The notes under the pieces were generated by a model. That model made no database searches, had not been told where the DNA came from, and saw only the letters and a program-made list of their open reading frames with translations. Shown here in pieces: positions 43,949-55,670 of a stretch of 64,000 nucleotides of DNA (position 1 is the stretch's first letter; the number at the start of each line of letters is the position of its first letter). This stretch comes from Paramacrobiotus metropolitanus. Its lineage: Eukaryota > Tardigrada > Eutardigrada > Parachela > Macrobiotidae. Location of the stretch: the NCBI RefSeq assembly GCF_019649055.1, contig NW_026570309.1, forward strand, positions 310,001 through 374,000. The letters are read 5' to 3'. The position numbers were made by a program, and so were the translations under genes.

Positions 43949-46659
43949 ATGGATGGAAATTATTCTACGGGTTTTGCCCTTATGACCTGCGGAGACTTCG
44001 ACGAATTCGGGGTTCCCTACTCAACTGCTACAATGAACGCTTCCACAAGCAGTGAATTACCGGCAGCTATCGGGGGATTTTAAAATATTTTAAAAGTTAT
44101 CTGCAGTACACTAGCGTTCATATTGAATACTGGTTTGGTTTTGCTTTTTACAAAATATCCCCGTCTGTGCTCGTCTTTTAGCGTGTACTTTATCGGTTTA
44201 TCGGTCTTCAACGCCTTGCTGAGTCTTCATGGGTCGATAAATACCGCTTTTGATCAAGCTCCATATTTAATGGAGTATCAAAATTTATACGACGCTTATC
44301 AGTATATTGCATGGGTTTTGGCTGGCATTCCAATAAATCTTCATGTGCTGATTGCCGGCAACCGTGTATGGGCCTTTACCTTTCCACTGTCCTACCGAAA
44401 CCGGCACAACAGCTTCGTAGCGTTGGTACTGACCTTTTGCATAATCATTTATGTTCATATTGTGTGTCTACCTGTAGTGGTGATGCTGGCTGTGTACTCT
44501 CGTTTGATACTACTAGAAAATGGTTGTCAGATAAAAGAGATGGTACTAGCAATCGTAATTTGTTGTATTTGCCGCTTTTTTGTATTTTTCCGTTGCGCAG
44601 TAGCAACGTAAAAGCAACTGCAAAGAATCATCCATATTAGAATATTATTAACCCGTTGACGGGCATTGGCGTCAGGCGATGACAAGGTGTTTGGGATTTT
44701 TTTCCCAGTGATCGGAAACAGTTAATCGGTATCCCATAGCACAAAAAGCAAAAAGGGACTTCGAAGCAGCAGTAAAAACGTAATTGAAGCCTTTGTCTCA
44801 AGTTAATTACGAACGACAGGTCCGCAAATATCGTTAATTTTGGACTTTTCTAGCTGTCGTAGGTCTTGCTCATTAATTAATTAATGAATGAATAATTAAA
44901 CCGGAGATAAATCCACAAGGTACACCTGAAAACGCTTTATCTAAAAACGGTTAACACGGACATTGTAGGTTGAACCATAGATGACCACAGTCCGTGAAAA
45001 ACGTGTGTCGTCGGCTGACACCATTGCCCATGAAGGGTCTTGAATACACGGGCGGGTGCAATTTCGACATCAGCTCTTTATAACGTAACCGGATCAAGTT
45101 GCTGTCGGTTTGTAAGGAAACATGCGCCACACCGTTCCGGTTATCGGTAGCTGGCAAAAAGCGCTTCTGCGGATCAGCTCCCCGGGCGGTCGTCAAAATA
45201 GTAACATTGTCTCGAAGGTTGTCAGCCTTCAGGGTTCAGACAGCAACACGTTCGAGGAAACAGTGTGTATGACAATGTAAAATGGAAGCACAACACTACG
45301 CTCTGACGCGTTTCTACCTACATTTGCGATGCGTCACTTGGATAAACTAAGCAAGTGGGGCTGGGTAGCTTTAAAAAAACATGGGTACTTTGGCTAGACT
45401 CGGGCGATTGCAAACAAGAACGATTGCGCACTGTACTGTGCACATTGGCGATGTGCACATTACTTCCGGGTTACTTTCCTACCGCTAGTGCGTTTCAAAA
45501 AGTGCTAGTGACCACTAATATCTGAATCAGCAACTATCACCAATGCAGTTGGACAGCCTGGACTACCCCCGCCGCTTTTGTGATAATGGGATTTGTAGCC
45601 ACTGGCCAAATCCAGGAAGCATAGAACCGCAGGCAATACAAGCAAACATAAAGGCGGGTTGGCGTGCCCGAAATGACGCAAGTGTTATGTTAAACTTTGT
45701 AAAGAACGCTTCGTGCAGCACCATGTGACTGTAATAATCTATATTTTGTCAGTACAGTAGTAATGGTCAAAATGCATGAAAATAACCTTTGGTCATTTTT
45801 AATTTATTGTTGACCAGTGGTCAACTTGTTGACCACTTCTATACTTCTGTTTTAAAGTACTTTTTTGGGCTATTTAATGAAGTTGTTGCTTTTGTGTAAT
45901 TATTTTTCGACTAGTTATTATAGAATTAAACTTTTATATGCTGTAGACTGTCCATGGGCATTGGCGTCAGGCGACAACATAGTCACCACGGCTGACCTAT
46001 GGTCAGCACAAACTCATAAAAAATTCCCTTTCTTAATTGAATTTTTTCATCGGGAAATCCCGATTTTCATAAGGAAACTCGCACTCCTTCGGGTACCTCC
46101 CGCTGGAGGGTTAAACATTAGTATCATCCAAATTAAACTTTTCGACTTACCATTATTATTCATTGTGAAGTTTTATAGCAGACTGAAAATAGTGCTAGAA
46201 AATTAAAGAATACTGATTTCCGTAATTTCTCATTTTTCGGATCTTTAGAACACCGTGCTTTACCATGTGCAACAAGCATGGGTCAGGCTCGCTATGGTGC
46301 TCGTATACGAGGCTCCCATACTCATCGTGGCCACATCTTGGGTATATGTGATGGTCAAACGGCGAACGCAGCTCAGAGTCACGATTAGACAGGGAGTGGC
46401 TGCACATGGGGAGGGGAAGACAAAAAACAACACGGGCTTCGTGGTGTTCTCGACGGTGACCGCAAGTGCCATTATCTGCTGGACCCCATACAATACACTG
46501 TATGCCATCTACGCCTTCTACTCGGATGAACGTCCAATCGATCCGGTATTGCTTAATTTCTGTTTGGCATTGTATTTAATTCAGCCGGTTCTGGATCCCG
46601 TATTAATCTTTATTACTATGCCGGAATTGTACATCACAGTGATCCAATTCTTTCGGTAA
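43949..46659 (+). pseudogene. Cluster GPCR 4, pseudogene
   Basis: The first part (ATG 43949 to about 44530) and last exon (46249-46659) align with GPCR 3. Two lesions are visible. A TAA at 44081-44083 lies within the segment before TM1, where GPCR 3 has Glu (WGYESILKV against GGF-stop-NILKV). At the exon-1 end the donor is lost: other copies read TG(C/T)CAG|gt, here TGTCAG|ATAAAAG. The interval between the parts has grown to 1.7 kb and contains a 19-bp direct repeat GGGCATTGGCGTCAGGCGA at 44661 and 45956. The second exon itself is open (AIICWTPYNTLYAIYAF, QPVLDPVLIFITMPELY). A full receptor cannot be produced without readthrough and a new splice. Confidence 0.85.
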
Positions 46660-47330
46660 TGAGGAGTGCAAGCATTTTGAGGAAAAATGCATCTATAAAT
46701 GTCTGAACGACGGTTTATTGACGCTATGCATGATCTGAGCCATAAAAGCCTGGGGATCCGCTTGGTGCGAAGCGCCATCTACGTAATGTACTAGTACAGT
46801 AATTCCTTCTTTAAAGTGTGCGGCGTGGAAACACACTTTTCGCTTTTATTGTTTTAACCTGACAGTTTATTTATCAATATTTGTGCAATGCATCCCCGTC
46901 TTCTACGCAGAAATGCACTACGGTACCTGATCAAACTTGCAGCTTCCTGTTTCGAATTGTGCATGGACAACGGAGCTGGCTGTTCAGTTATGTAAACTGT
47001 ACGTTGAGGATCAATACAGAGTATCAACTATCTGCTGTGAGCATCAAGATAAACACGTCAGTGAACGCTGCGGTAGCGCTCACTAGTTTTGTAACAAGTT
47101 TAGTAATATTTAACGCTAGCCATTCTCCAAAGTCATTGTCAAAGTGCTTTATCTTTATGAACTCCGGATCCAAAGATCTTCCGTGTTAAGTACAGTCTGT
47201 GTTCGATTTTTTACTTTCGAAATACACGAACATCTGTTAGAAAGGTGTAAATATTTCGTGAAGTAAAAATAAAAGGTGGAAAGTTATTTTTACCTTTTTA
47301 GAAGTCAGTTATCGCTGTTATGCAGAAAGT
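46660..47330. other. Intergenic, no gene seen
   Basis: Spacer between GPCRs 4 and 5. An open frame at 46881-47189 has no recognisable content. Confidence 0.4.
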
Positions 47331-47366
47331 TTGAATTTTTATCAGTCGTCGTTACTATGCAGAAAT

Positions 47367-48519
47367 ATGGTTTTATTTAGCCGGACTTCCGAGATGTATA
47401 ATATATCCAACAATGGGTTCTACGACAACAACAGTGATCTTGCATCAGTTATTGTTTCCGGTAACACATCCAGCTGGAGGTCAACTTCTTCAGCGTGGGA
47501 ACCGGCCTCGATCCTAACAGCCGTTTGTAGTATTCTGACTTTATTGTTGAACTCTTCAGTAGCTGGCGTTTTACTGACAGTCCTGGAGCTTCGATCAGCA
47601 GCATTTAGTGTGTACCTCATAGCTCTGTTAATATTCAATGCGCTATTGAGTATCCATGGTTGGCTGAGCGTCATCAACGAGCTGAATCCCTTATCAGCCA
47701 TTCATATGGGCTTATCCGCCTTTCGTTTCTACGTGTCATGGGTACTAACCGGCATTCCCTTAAACCTCCACGTGCTGATTGCCGGCAACCGTGTCTGGGC
47801 GATGGCATTTCCTTTCAGCTATAAAAACCGGCACACCAGGAAAACAGCGATCATTTTGACCTTTCTAGTGATGGGATACATACACATTGTATGCTTACCT
47901 GCAGCAATCAGCATTTCCGTTTACTGCCGTGTGCCCCTATTTGAAAATGGATGTGAGGTAATCATTCATTATTTTAAAATTGCTACGGTGAAAAATGTGA
48001 TTTCCGAAAGTTCAGAAAACTGTATAAGCTTTATTCGTCCAAAACATTGTATTTCAGATTACGGAACGGCCGTACATTATGACGATTAGCCAGCAAGTCG
48101 CTATGGTACTGGTTTACGAATTTCCCGTAATTTTTCTTATCTCGGCCTGGATTTTTGTCGCCGTTAAAAGGCGGCAACAACTCAAAATTCTATCAAGGAT
48201 GGCCGTAACAATGTTAAATTCAAGCCCAACTCAACATGACTCGAAGCCGGATATCCATTCAAAACATAAGAGTGTCGGGTTCGTGATGTTTTCGGCATTA
48301 ACCATTAGTATAATCTTATGCTGGACTCCATATGAGACATACTTCACCATTACGTCGTTCGGTCCAGATTCGGAAGTTGAAGATTCAGCAATCATAATTC
48401 CAACATTGGCGTTATATCTTCTGCAACCGGTATTGGACCCAGTGCTCATTGGCCTCACGATGCCGGAATTACGAAAGAAGTTAAAGAGCATTGTGGTTGC
48501 ACTGTGTGCCGTCAGATGA
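47367..48519 (+). CDS. Cluster GPCR 5, two exons
   Basis: Exons 47367-47957 (ending TGTGAG|gtaatc) and 48058-48519 (after TTTCAG) join in phase 0. The frame is open upstream to 47331 but no ATG exists there; ATGs are at 47367 and 47394, the latter beginning MYNISNNGF with a sequon. TM3 is followed by AGNRVWAMAFPFSYKNRH, TM6 is SIILCWTPYETYF and TM7 is QPVLDPVLIGLTMPELR. The product is about 350 aa (341 if the second ATG is used). The intron position and phase match the other members. Apparently intact. Confidence 0.85.
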
Positions 48520-49010
48520 ATAGCTTAATTTGACAGCAGGATTTTGAGTGGTTTCTGAAATATCAAGCTCCTTTCTTATCTAAGAACGGTGTAGAAGATG
48601 TGCCACAGAAAAAGAATGAATAAGCTAAGAAATTTAACTGACAAAGTGCTGAATTAAATGCCTTGTGGTCGATTTTGTCAAACAAGTTTGTCTGCTTCAA
48701 CAGAAACGTTCCGTTTCTTATACGTTCACATCTAACGAACAGCATCTACTATAGTTACGAGTATCTGCCCTCTGCTCTGCACTAATATCGCCGCATTACA
48801 TTTCACAGTGACGTCATATTAATTTTTGTTGCCGGTCTTCATTAAACATAATTCTACTTTGTCTCTCAAGGGACTGAGCCAGCTGCTGGGCAAATAGCAA
48901 ACGAATTCTGTCCTACTTCCGACGTACCGTAGTTGTGCTTCTGTTGTAGGACTCAAACCGGCGGACTACGGCGTGGCGGCTGTGAAGGCTTTTTGTAGTC
49001 ATCGCTGGCC
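48520..49010. other. Intergenic, no gene seen
   Basis: Spacer between GPCRs 5 and 6 without supported features. Confidence 0.4.
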
Positions 49011-50062
49011 ATGTTTAACGAAACTTTTATCGAAAGTGCTGAAAACGTTAGTAATTTTGCAGGCTGCTTATATAACTCGACTGATTACGGAATGAACGTC
49101 TCAGTCAATGGGGAATCATTGCAAGATTGGAGTTTTGACGATATAATAACGGTTATCTGCAGCACCCTCACCTTTATTTTAAATTCCGTTTTAGTAGCGG
49201 CATTATTAAAGAACCCAAAACTTCGTCCCTCTTTCAGTATTTATCTAACTGATTTACTTGTATTCGACGCCTTTTTGAGCCTTCATGGATGGCTCGGTCT
49301 GGCCGCCAGTCGGTTTCCGAACGCAAACTACAGTCCAGGGTTATCGGGCTTATATGCGTATGTTGCCTGGGTTAGCAGTGGGATTCCGCTGAATCTTCAT
49401 GTGCTGATAGCTAGTAATCGTGTGTGGGCGGTGGCGTCTCCATTTTCGTACAAAAGCCGGCATAATAATGCAGTAGCGATTGGACTAACGTTTCTGGTTG
49501 TTGCTTATGTTCATGCAATATGTCTGCCGACTGCCGGTAGTATTTATCACGATTTTTTATTGTCCCGTCCCAATGGATTCCGATGTGTGCGAGGTAATAT
49601 AATTACAAAACTTCACTGCGTTTCTGCTGCATCGCTCGTATGTTTTAGGTAGCTCCGCACATTCTATTGGAATGGAAGAAATTCGCAATGGTCATAGTAC
49701 ACATGCTACCGATTGGGTTGATGGCGGTTTCATGGATGTATATTGCGTATAAGCGTCGAAAGCACAAAGTAATACTTTCTAGACCGGCCGAAGCTCACGA
49801 GAATTCGGAACATTTTAGTTACAATCGAAGCATCGGGTTTTTAGTGTTTTCGGTCTTAATGATCAGCGCCATCGTGTGTTGGACGCCGTATGGGACTTAC
49901 TATCTTCTGCTCACATTTGGTGTTATCGAAGAGGAGAACCAGAGGGTGATAAGCATTACGTTGGCTCTGTACCTCATCCAGCCGGTGTTAGATCCAGTGC
50001 TAATTGTTCTGACGACAAGCAAGCTGCGAGCGGTGATGAAGAAAATTCTTATGAACGTCTGA
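49011..50062 (+). pseudogene. Cluster GPCR 6, with a frameshifting 7-bp duplication
   Basis: Exon 1 runs 49011-49593 (ending GCGAG|gtaata) and exon 2 49649-50062 (after TTTTAG). TM segments and motifs are intact up to TM4 (ASNRVWAVASPFSYKSRH, NNAVAIGLTFLVVAYVHAIC). There a tandem CTGCCGA-CTGCCGG (49524-49537) adds seven bases and shifts the frame. Removing seven bases restores VVFITIFYCPVPMDSDVCE, which closely follows GPCR 2. Exon 2 is open (AIVCWTPYGTYYLL, QPVLDPVLIVLTTSKLR). This is either a recent pseudogene or an assembly error in a small tandem repeat; the otherwise clean sequence allows either. Confidence 0.75.
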
Positions 50063-50688
50063 TTTGCTTATTAGTGCAAGATAGGCTGGCAGTGGTGGGT
50101 CTGTACATTTAGTTACACTGAACATCACCATAATAAAAAGCAGAAGCACCAATTCGTGATAAAGTAAAGCGTACATACCCGTAGAATTACGTCAAATGTG
50201 GGTCATCAAAGTGTACAGTAAACCGATAACAAACAAGATGGCTACTCAACTCATACACTTTGACTAACAATAAGCGTGACTGTACGAGTTATGATTTCTG
50301 ATTACAGTTTACCATTACAGTTTACCATTAGTAGTGATCTTAAAACAGTCATAATCTACATCAGGCTTCGCCTAGATTAATGCATCTCAGCTAATGCTGT
50401 GCCTCTGGTTCTGCGATATATATAAAGCGATATATAATGCGATATATATAAAAGCGTGTTAATAATTGACTCTTATCTGTAGATAAAGCGCTCAGTGAAC
50501 TGTTATTTAGAATTCTTTGGTGCGGTGCATTGCACCGTTCTGTTTCCATTTATCTGGACCGCCGTGCTCGTTCCATTCTACAGTAGTTATAAGTACGCCG
50601 GCAATCATACACGGATATTATTTACAGAATTAATAATATAACATTTTTCAAGGAATATGGTTGACCGAGTAGCCAAGTAATCCTCCAA
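50063..50688. other. Intergenic, no gene seen
   Basis: Contains short direct repeats such as CGATATATATAA-like units near 50425 and a duplicated AGTTTACCATTA near 50320. Likely holds the promoter of the downstream Rab gene, but no specific element is called. Confidence 0.4.
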
Positions 50689-52233
50689 ATGGATCGTCTA
50701 ATATTTAAGCTGCTATTCATTGGGGACTCTGGAGCGGGCAAAACCAGCATTATATTACGATATGCGGATGATTGTTTCAGTAGTAATGCCGTTTCTAACG
50801 TGGGTAAATATATCTGCAAGAAGTGTTCGATAATTTTATCTTTGAGCGTTGAGCTCGGCAAAAGAAATAAGGTTAATGAAATACTACTCATACTTTACAG
50901 AATCGTGATAAAATGTTTATACTTTTTCAAGCTGGAAAAACCAGTCAAGACAAAAATTTGGTTCATTCTGCTCGTGCGCTTCAAATAATTGTCAGTACCA
51001 AGTGCGGAACTGATAATATTTTTGTCAGGAATCGACTTCAAGATCAAAACCATTGAAATAAAAGGACGCAAAGTCAAACTACAGATTTGGTATGTATAGT
51101 CAAACTACAGATTTGGTATGTACAGATTTGGTATGTCTGTAACTGTTCTGTGAGTGTTTCTGAGGTTCTCTCCCAAATGTTCCATTTTGCGCAAAAAATA
51201 TTTCCACGAGATAAAGCGACCATTTTTCCTTGAAGTAAAAGTAATGAGGTGCAAGTAGCACTCACTTTGGTGATACCGTGTGAAACGTATCGAAATGCGA
51301 GTTTGTAAAGCGGGAGTTTTTACAATTTCAGGGATACCGCTGGTCAGGAACGCTTCCATGCCATAGCGTATCCCTATTATCGTGGAGCAATGGGGATTAT
51401 TCTTGTTTATGACGTTACCAACCGCAGATCATTTGAAAATCTTTCCACCTGGATGCGAAACATTGACGAGGTAACACTTGTCACCAAAAGTGTATTTTGT
51501 GCATGGACTTTCTGGTACATGTAGCATGTACTCTGTATGCTAATGATATAACCTCTACAAATAACTTTTGGGTTTATTCAATTGCCAATGTTTCGCATCA
51601 TAGCTGTACGCAGCAGTCAGTGTTTACGTTTGCTGGATACCATGAGTTGATTTAGAAAGTTTCAATTGAAGTTTCAAATGTTAGTATTACGCTACACCAA
51701 CATTTACGTACAATACTCTGCAGAAACTAACTGGAAATGTTGACCTATTGCTACTTCTCTTCCATAAAAATGAGGGCTACGGTTGAGCCGAAGCTGGGTT
51801 TTCATGGCTTTTCAAAACATTTATATGTTGCAGCACGCTAGCGAAAAAGTCGAAAAAATCCTACTAGGCAACAAGTGTGATATGGAAGCGCAACGTGTCG
51901 TCAGTCGCCAAGAGGGCGAAGCCGTTGCCCGCCAGCACGGTATACCTTTCCTGGAGACCAGCGCCAAAAACAACATCAATATCGACCTGGCATTCCACAA
52001 TCTCACCGAAACCATACTTCTCGACATTGCTCTTGAGCGATTAACTGCCAAGGTAGGTTGCTTTTGAACATATAGTCGTACATCAAATAAGAGTAGTTAT
52101 CTGCCCTAACGAGGAGCCATTTTTGTGACCTCTCTCGCTTCTGGTACAGGCTGAAGCAGCTAAAGAGGTAAAGCGACTGACAGCCGCGACGGACGCTGAT
52201 TCGAAATGGTCGAGTTGGTGCTGTTATTCGTGA
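50689..52233 (+). CDS. Rab8/10-like small GTPase
   Basis: Five exons (50689-50803, 51029-51089, 51332-51470, 51834-52052, 52150-52233) join in frame to 205 aa. Visible GTPase motifs are the P-loop GDSGAGKTS (residues 12-20), the Rab effector segment [25 protein letters not shown] (G3), LLGNKCDM (G4) and ETSAK (G5). The C-terminus ends CCYS, a CCxx-type prenylation signal. The sequence is closest in pattern to the Rab8/10/13 group ([18 protein letters not shown]), which acts in exocytic vesicle traffic. It differs in switch II ([12 protein letters not shown] rather than RFRTITTAYYRG) and in switch I, so it may be a derived paralogue. The donor of exon 2 is followed by two extra tandem copies of CAGATTTGGTATGT (51108 and 51122); using either would add an in-frame TAG. 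Confidence 0.9.
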
Positions 52234-52682
52234 ATCGTTTGTCATGTACATATTACCGGTAGCTACTGATTTTCATTTTTGTCTACCTTTCGTTTACCCT
52301 TGTGCCGTGGCAATAATAACAGAAAATGATAAAACGATAGCGCGTGCATGATGTGCAAAATTGTAAACTCTGCGTATTTTTGTACTTTAATTGGCGGTAT
52401 GTAAAGGTCACAATTTTTCTACCCTAGTAACGATGTACTCCAGGTATTAATTCTAATAAAGGTTGTTGACATTATTGATCACATTTCTTCTGGGAGCGAA
52501 GGCTTTATGCGTTGATGTACAGTAGCTAATTCTACAGTCACACATTGCCACAAAGACGAAAATTGCGACGAAAATTGCCAAATTGAAAAAAAGACGAAAT
52601 TGCCACAAATAACCAAATTTGGAATAAGTAATAATAAATAACCAAATTTGTCCATCTACAAATTAAATTAAAAATTAGGGTT

Positions 52683-54049
52683 TTATTTTCTAATGCAGCC
52701 CAGAAATCCTTCTGCAATAACCCGGCGCAAATCTTTCATGGTAACAACAGTTAACAAAGGATCCAGCACCGGCTGGAAAAGGTACAAGGCTAGGCAGAGA
52801 TTGACGAACCTCCGATCGGCTTCCGTTAAATCCGGGATAAAGGCCCACACTGTGTAGTATGTTTCGTACGGCGTCCAGCATAAAATCGCACTGGCCGTGA
52901 GAACGGAGAAAACAAGGAAACCTGTCGAGTACTGACCGCGTCTACCGCCCGTCTTTTGCGCGGCACTCGTGACTGCGCTCAACTGAGCTGTCGTTGTGGC
53001 ATTGGCAATGGCATTACGCCGCTGTTTTTGTTTTATTGCGACGTAAATCCAGGCGACCGCCATGAAAACAATGGGAAACTCGTATATGAGGAGCATTACC
53101 AATTGATCCCAGGCCATCATCGGTCCAGGATCAGTATTGACCTAATGTACATGTATAAAATTTAACACTCGTGTAATATATGTAAATTAAAAATCAATAA
53201 AATTTTAAGAAGGATTTTAATAGAATGTATTCACTAAACCCTTATGCATATCAGTAAATTAGTATCAATGTGCTTATAGCTGGAAAAGGAAGCAACCTTT
53301 TTCTGCTATCAGAAACAGGATAAAATCAGACGGGAAGCGAAACTTATTTTACGATAATGTGTGACATATGTAAATAAATCATCGATAGCTATTTTTAACA
53401 TGAGCGGAAGTACTGCACTTCTTAATGCTCCTGATCGTCTATAGATTATTATGATTTAACTGTATCACAGTGTTTAAGGCAATACCTGACAGCCATCTGT
53501 TTCAAATGGTAGTCGATAATACAGCGCATTCATGATCACACCAGGGAGACAAATTATATGAACGTAAGCCACAACGACGAAGGTCAGTGCAATCGCCAAC
53601 CAATTGCTATGCCGGTTTTTGTACGAATAAGGAAACGCGATAGCCCACACTCGGTTAACGGCGATCAAGACATGGAGGTTCAGAGGAATCCCGGTGATCA
53701 CCCAGGATACATAGGAGCGGAAGTCGCATAAGGTGATATTGGCCATGGAGCTGGGGAATTGTTTGCGCGCTATGTTGAGCCATCCATGCAGACATAGTAA
53801 AGCGTCAAAAATCAGCAGTGTGATGAGGTACACACTGAACGATGAGCGTAGTTCGGAATGAGTGAGCAGAATGGATGCTATAAATGAATTGAGCGTAAAG
53901 GTCAGCACGCTACACACCGTTGTTAAGATCGCATCGTAGCCCCACACCGGTAAAAGTGGAACTGGAATATTCGCCGTTAGATTAACAAGTGGTATTATCG
54001 GCGATTGATTTGCATTGATGTGGTGGAAAATTCCACTCGAATTGTTCAT
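52683..54049 (-). CDS. Cluster GPCR 7, two exons, opposite strand
   Basis: Exon 1 is 54049-53486 (ending TGTCAG|gtattg) and exon 2 is 53141-52683 (after ACATTAG); they join in phase 0 to 340 aa. The N-terminus has NNSS and NQS sequons. TM3 is followed by AVNRVWAIAFPYSYKNRH, TM6 is ASAILCWTPYETYYTVW and TM7 is QPVLDPLLTVVTMKDLR. Loop 3 is longer than in the other copies and Ala/Thr/Gln-rich (VAIKQKQRRNAIANATTTAQ). It shares the loop-2 intron with the plus-strand members, so the family was inverted locally after it expanded. The frame is open far upstream of the ATG, but that extension is not hydrophobic and is not needed. Confidence 0.85.
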
Positions 54050-54361
54050 AGCGAGGTGCACGCTGAACAGTACCAACTGATTTATGCGTAAGCTGTTTGG
54101 AGTGAAAATTTGCAAGTGTGGTTCACTTGTTTTAAACGCCTTTTTCTGCCTTGGGCGATAAACAGTCAGGAAGGAATTACAAATATGTGATATATTATGC
54201 CTTAAAATAACCTGCAACCGAAGAACTTCATTAAGCTGTTCTTGTGTACAATACACGTGTAACGAAATACGCTTTAAAATGCGCAAGAATGAGATAGAGG
54301 ACGTATCATCTGCTATACTATACAAGACTATTATACAGGTAGTGCTTGTCATACAATAAAT

Positions 54362-55670
54362 ATGGGTACTGCGCTGGAAATATCACGATGTGTCGCGTCA
54401 TCCCGGGTTATAGCGGCAGTCAACGAACACTCTGCAATGGCATCATCGTTTTACTTATTCATCATTACCTTTGTGGCGGATGCATGTTATTATTGTACTT
54501 GACGTAGTTCGCTCTAACAAAGCTGGCGGTTTATCAACTTGATTAATTCTGAGATTGGATAACGCCAAGCGTTTTGCAGGGACAGATCAATAACGTACGC
54601 CCACGATGCTTATGACACGGGTGAATTCATGACCATCCAAGAAAACTTCAGGGCCATACGCTTGTATATCTTCTACAGATACAACGTAAGCTGATTCTCC
54701 GTCACGGTTTTGTGTTTCAGGGTTCACACTGGAAATAATATTTGTTGCTTTCTGCAGTATGATGGCGCTTCATGGCGGCGTTGCGATGCCGATCGTAGAA
54801 ACATTCGTGTTCCACAGGAGCCGTCGTCATTTTGCAGGATTGTTATACTGTAGTGCCACCAGACAGAGAAATTAACGATTTTTCACCAGCGACCATTTAT
54901 TTCGGGTTCGTGAGCACGAATAGGAGTACTTCTATCTTTAACATTACGAAAGTTACTAAAACTGCGAAAAAATGTTGACATATATACAATTGTACATACA
55001 GATATATTATTAGCAGTTACCTACTTTTTCGATTCTGCATTGCGATTTGCGATCGACCGGACCTGCGTACTGTGCACACTGTAACATTAAAGTACAACAC
55101 TCCTAATAGCAGTTGTTATGAAATCAGTCGTATGCAGTTTCATTAGTCACTAGCTCACTATTAAGATGAGATCATCGTTTGCACATATCTGTATCAGTTT
55201 AAGATGCCCGTTAGCGATACTAGTGTTAATCAGCATGTTTGTGTACACACAGCTGTCATATTGAAATCTGTGGTCGGAAGTGTACCAAATAATCCAGCTA
55301 CATATAAATTGCGGTTGATGGCTAACATGCCACCCTCAGAACCGGCTACCACATTTTCGTATGTTTATTAAATTTAACTGTAGCGCTGTTGTGCCCTGAA
55401 TTCAATTTTTTTTATCGCTGTCTAACTAACGGTATTCCGTTACGGCCAAAATGGTACCGTGTTACCATTTCTCTGGAATCTTTTTCTCGCACCATCATTT
55501 GCTGGACATACCCGCTTTATTAAATCGCCAGATGCACCTGCTAAATCACAGCCTACGTCTGTGCTGCGGCAACAACCATTCCTAACGCCAGCATTTATCC
55601 GCGCCGAGAAAATTTCAGAGACGGATACTACACCGAGGATTACTATTCTACTTACAATAACCGTTCATAA
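54362..55670 (+). CDS. Possible serpentine chemoreceptor fragments (unassembled)
   Basis: Several short segments on the plus strand look like pieces of a 7TM protein. ATG 54362 opens a 48-codon frame ending in a hydrophobic stretch (SSFYLFIITFVADACYY). Exon 54580-54685, with good splice sites, reads GEFMTIQENFRAIRLYIF, resembling the YQ-xEN-xRxLRL loop of nematode Sre-type receptors. At 54721 onward one frame reads EIIFVAFCSMMALHGG and ETFVFHRSRRHFAG, helix-like. Frame 55545-55670 ends RDGYYTEDYYSTYNNRS-stop and is the best supported, because the same tail is conserved at 61089-61220. The pieces could not be joined in phase, so gene limits are guesses and part may be a pseudogene. Confidence 0.3.

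Noticed and set aside
44951-45241. Minus-strand frame of about 97 codons inside the enlarged GPCR 4 interval
   Set aside because: It begins with no ATG, and I recognise no family; possibly part of inserted DNA, but unsupported.
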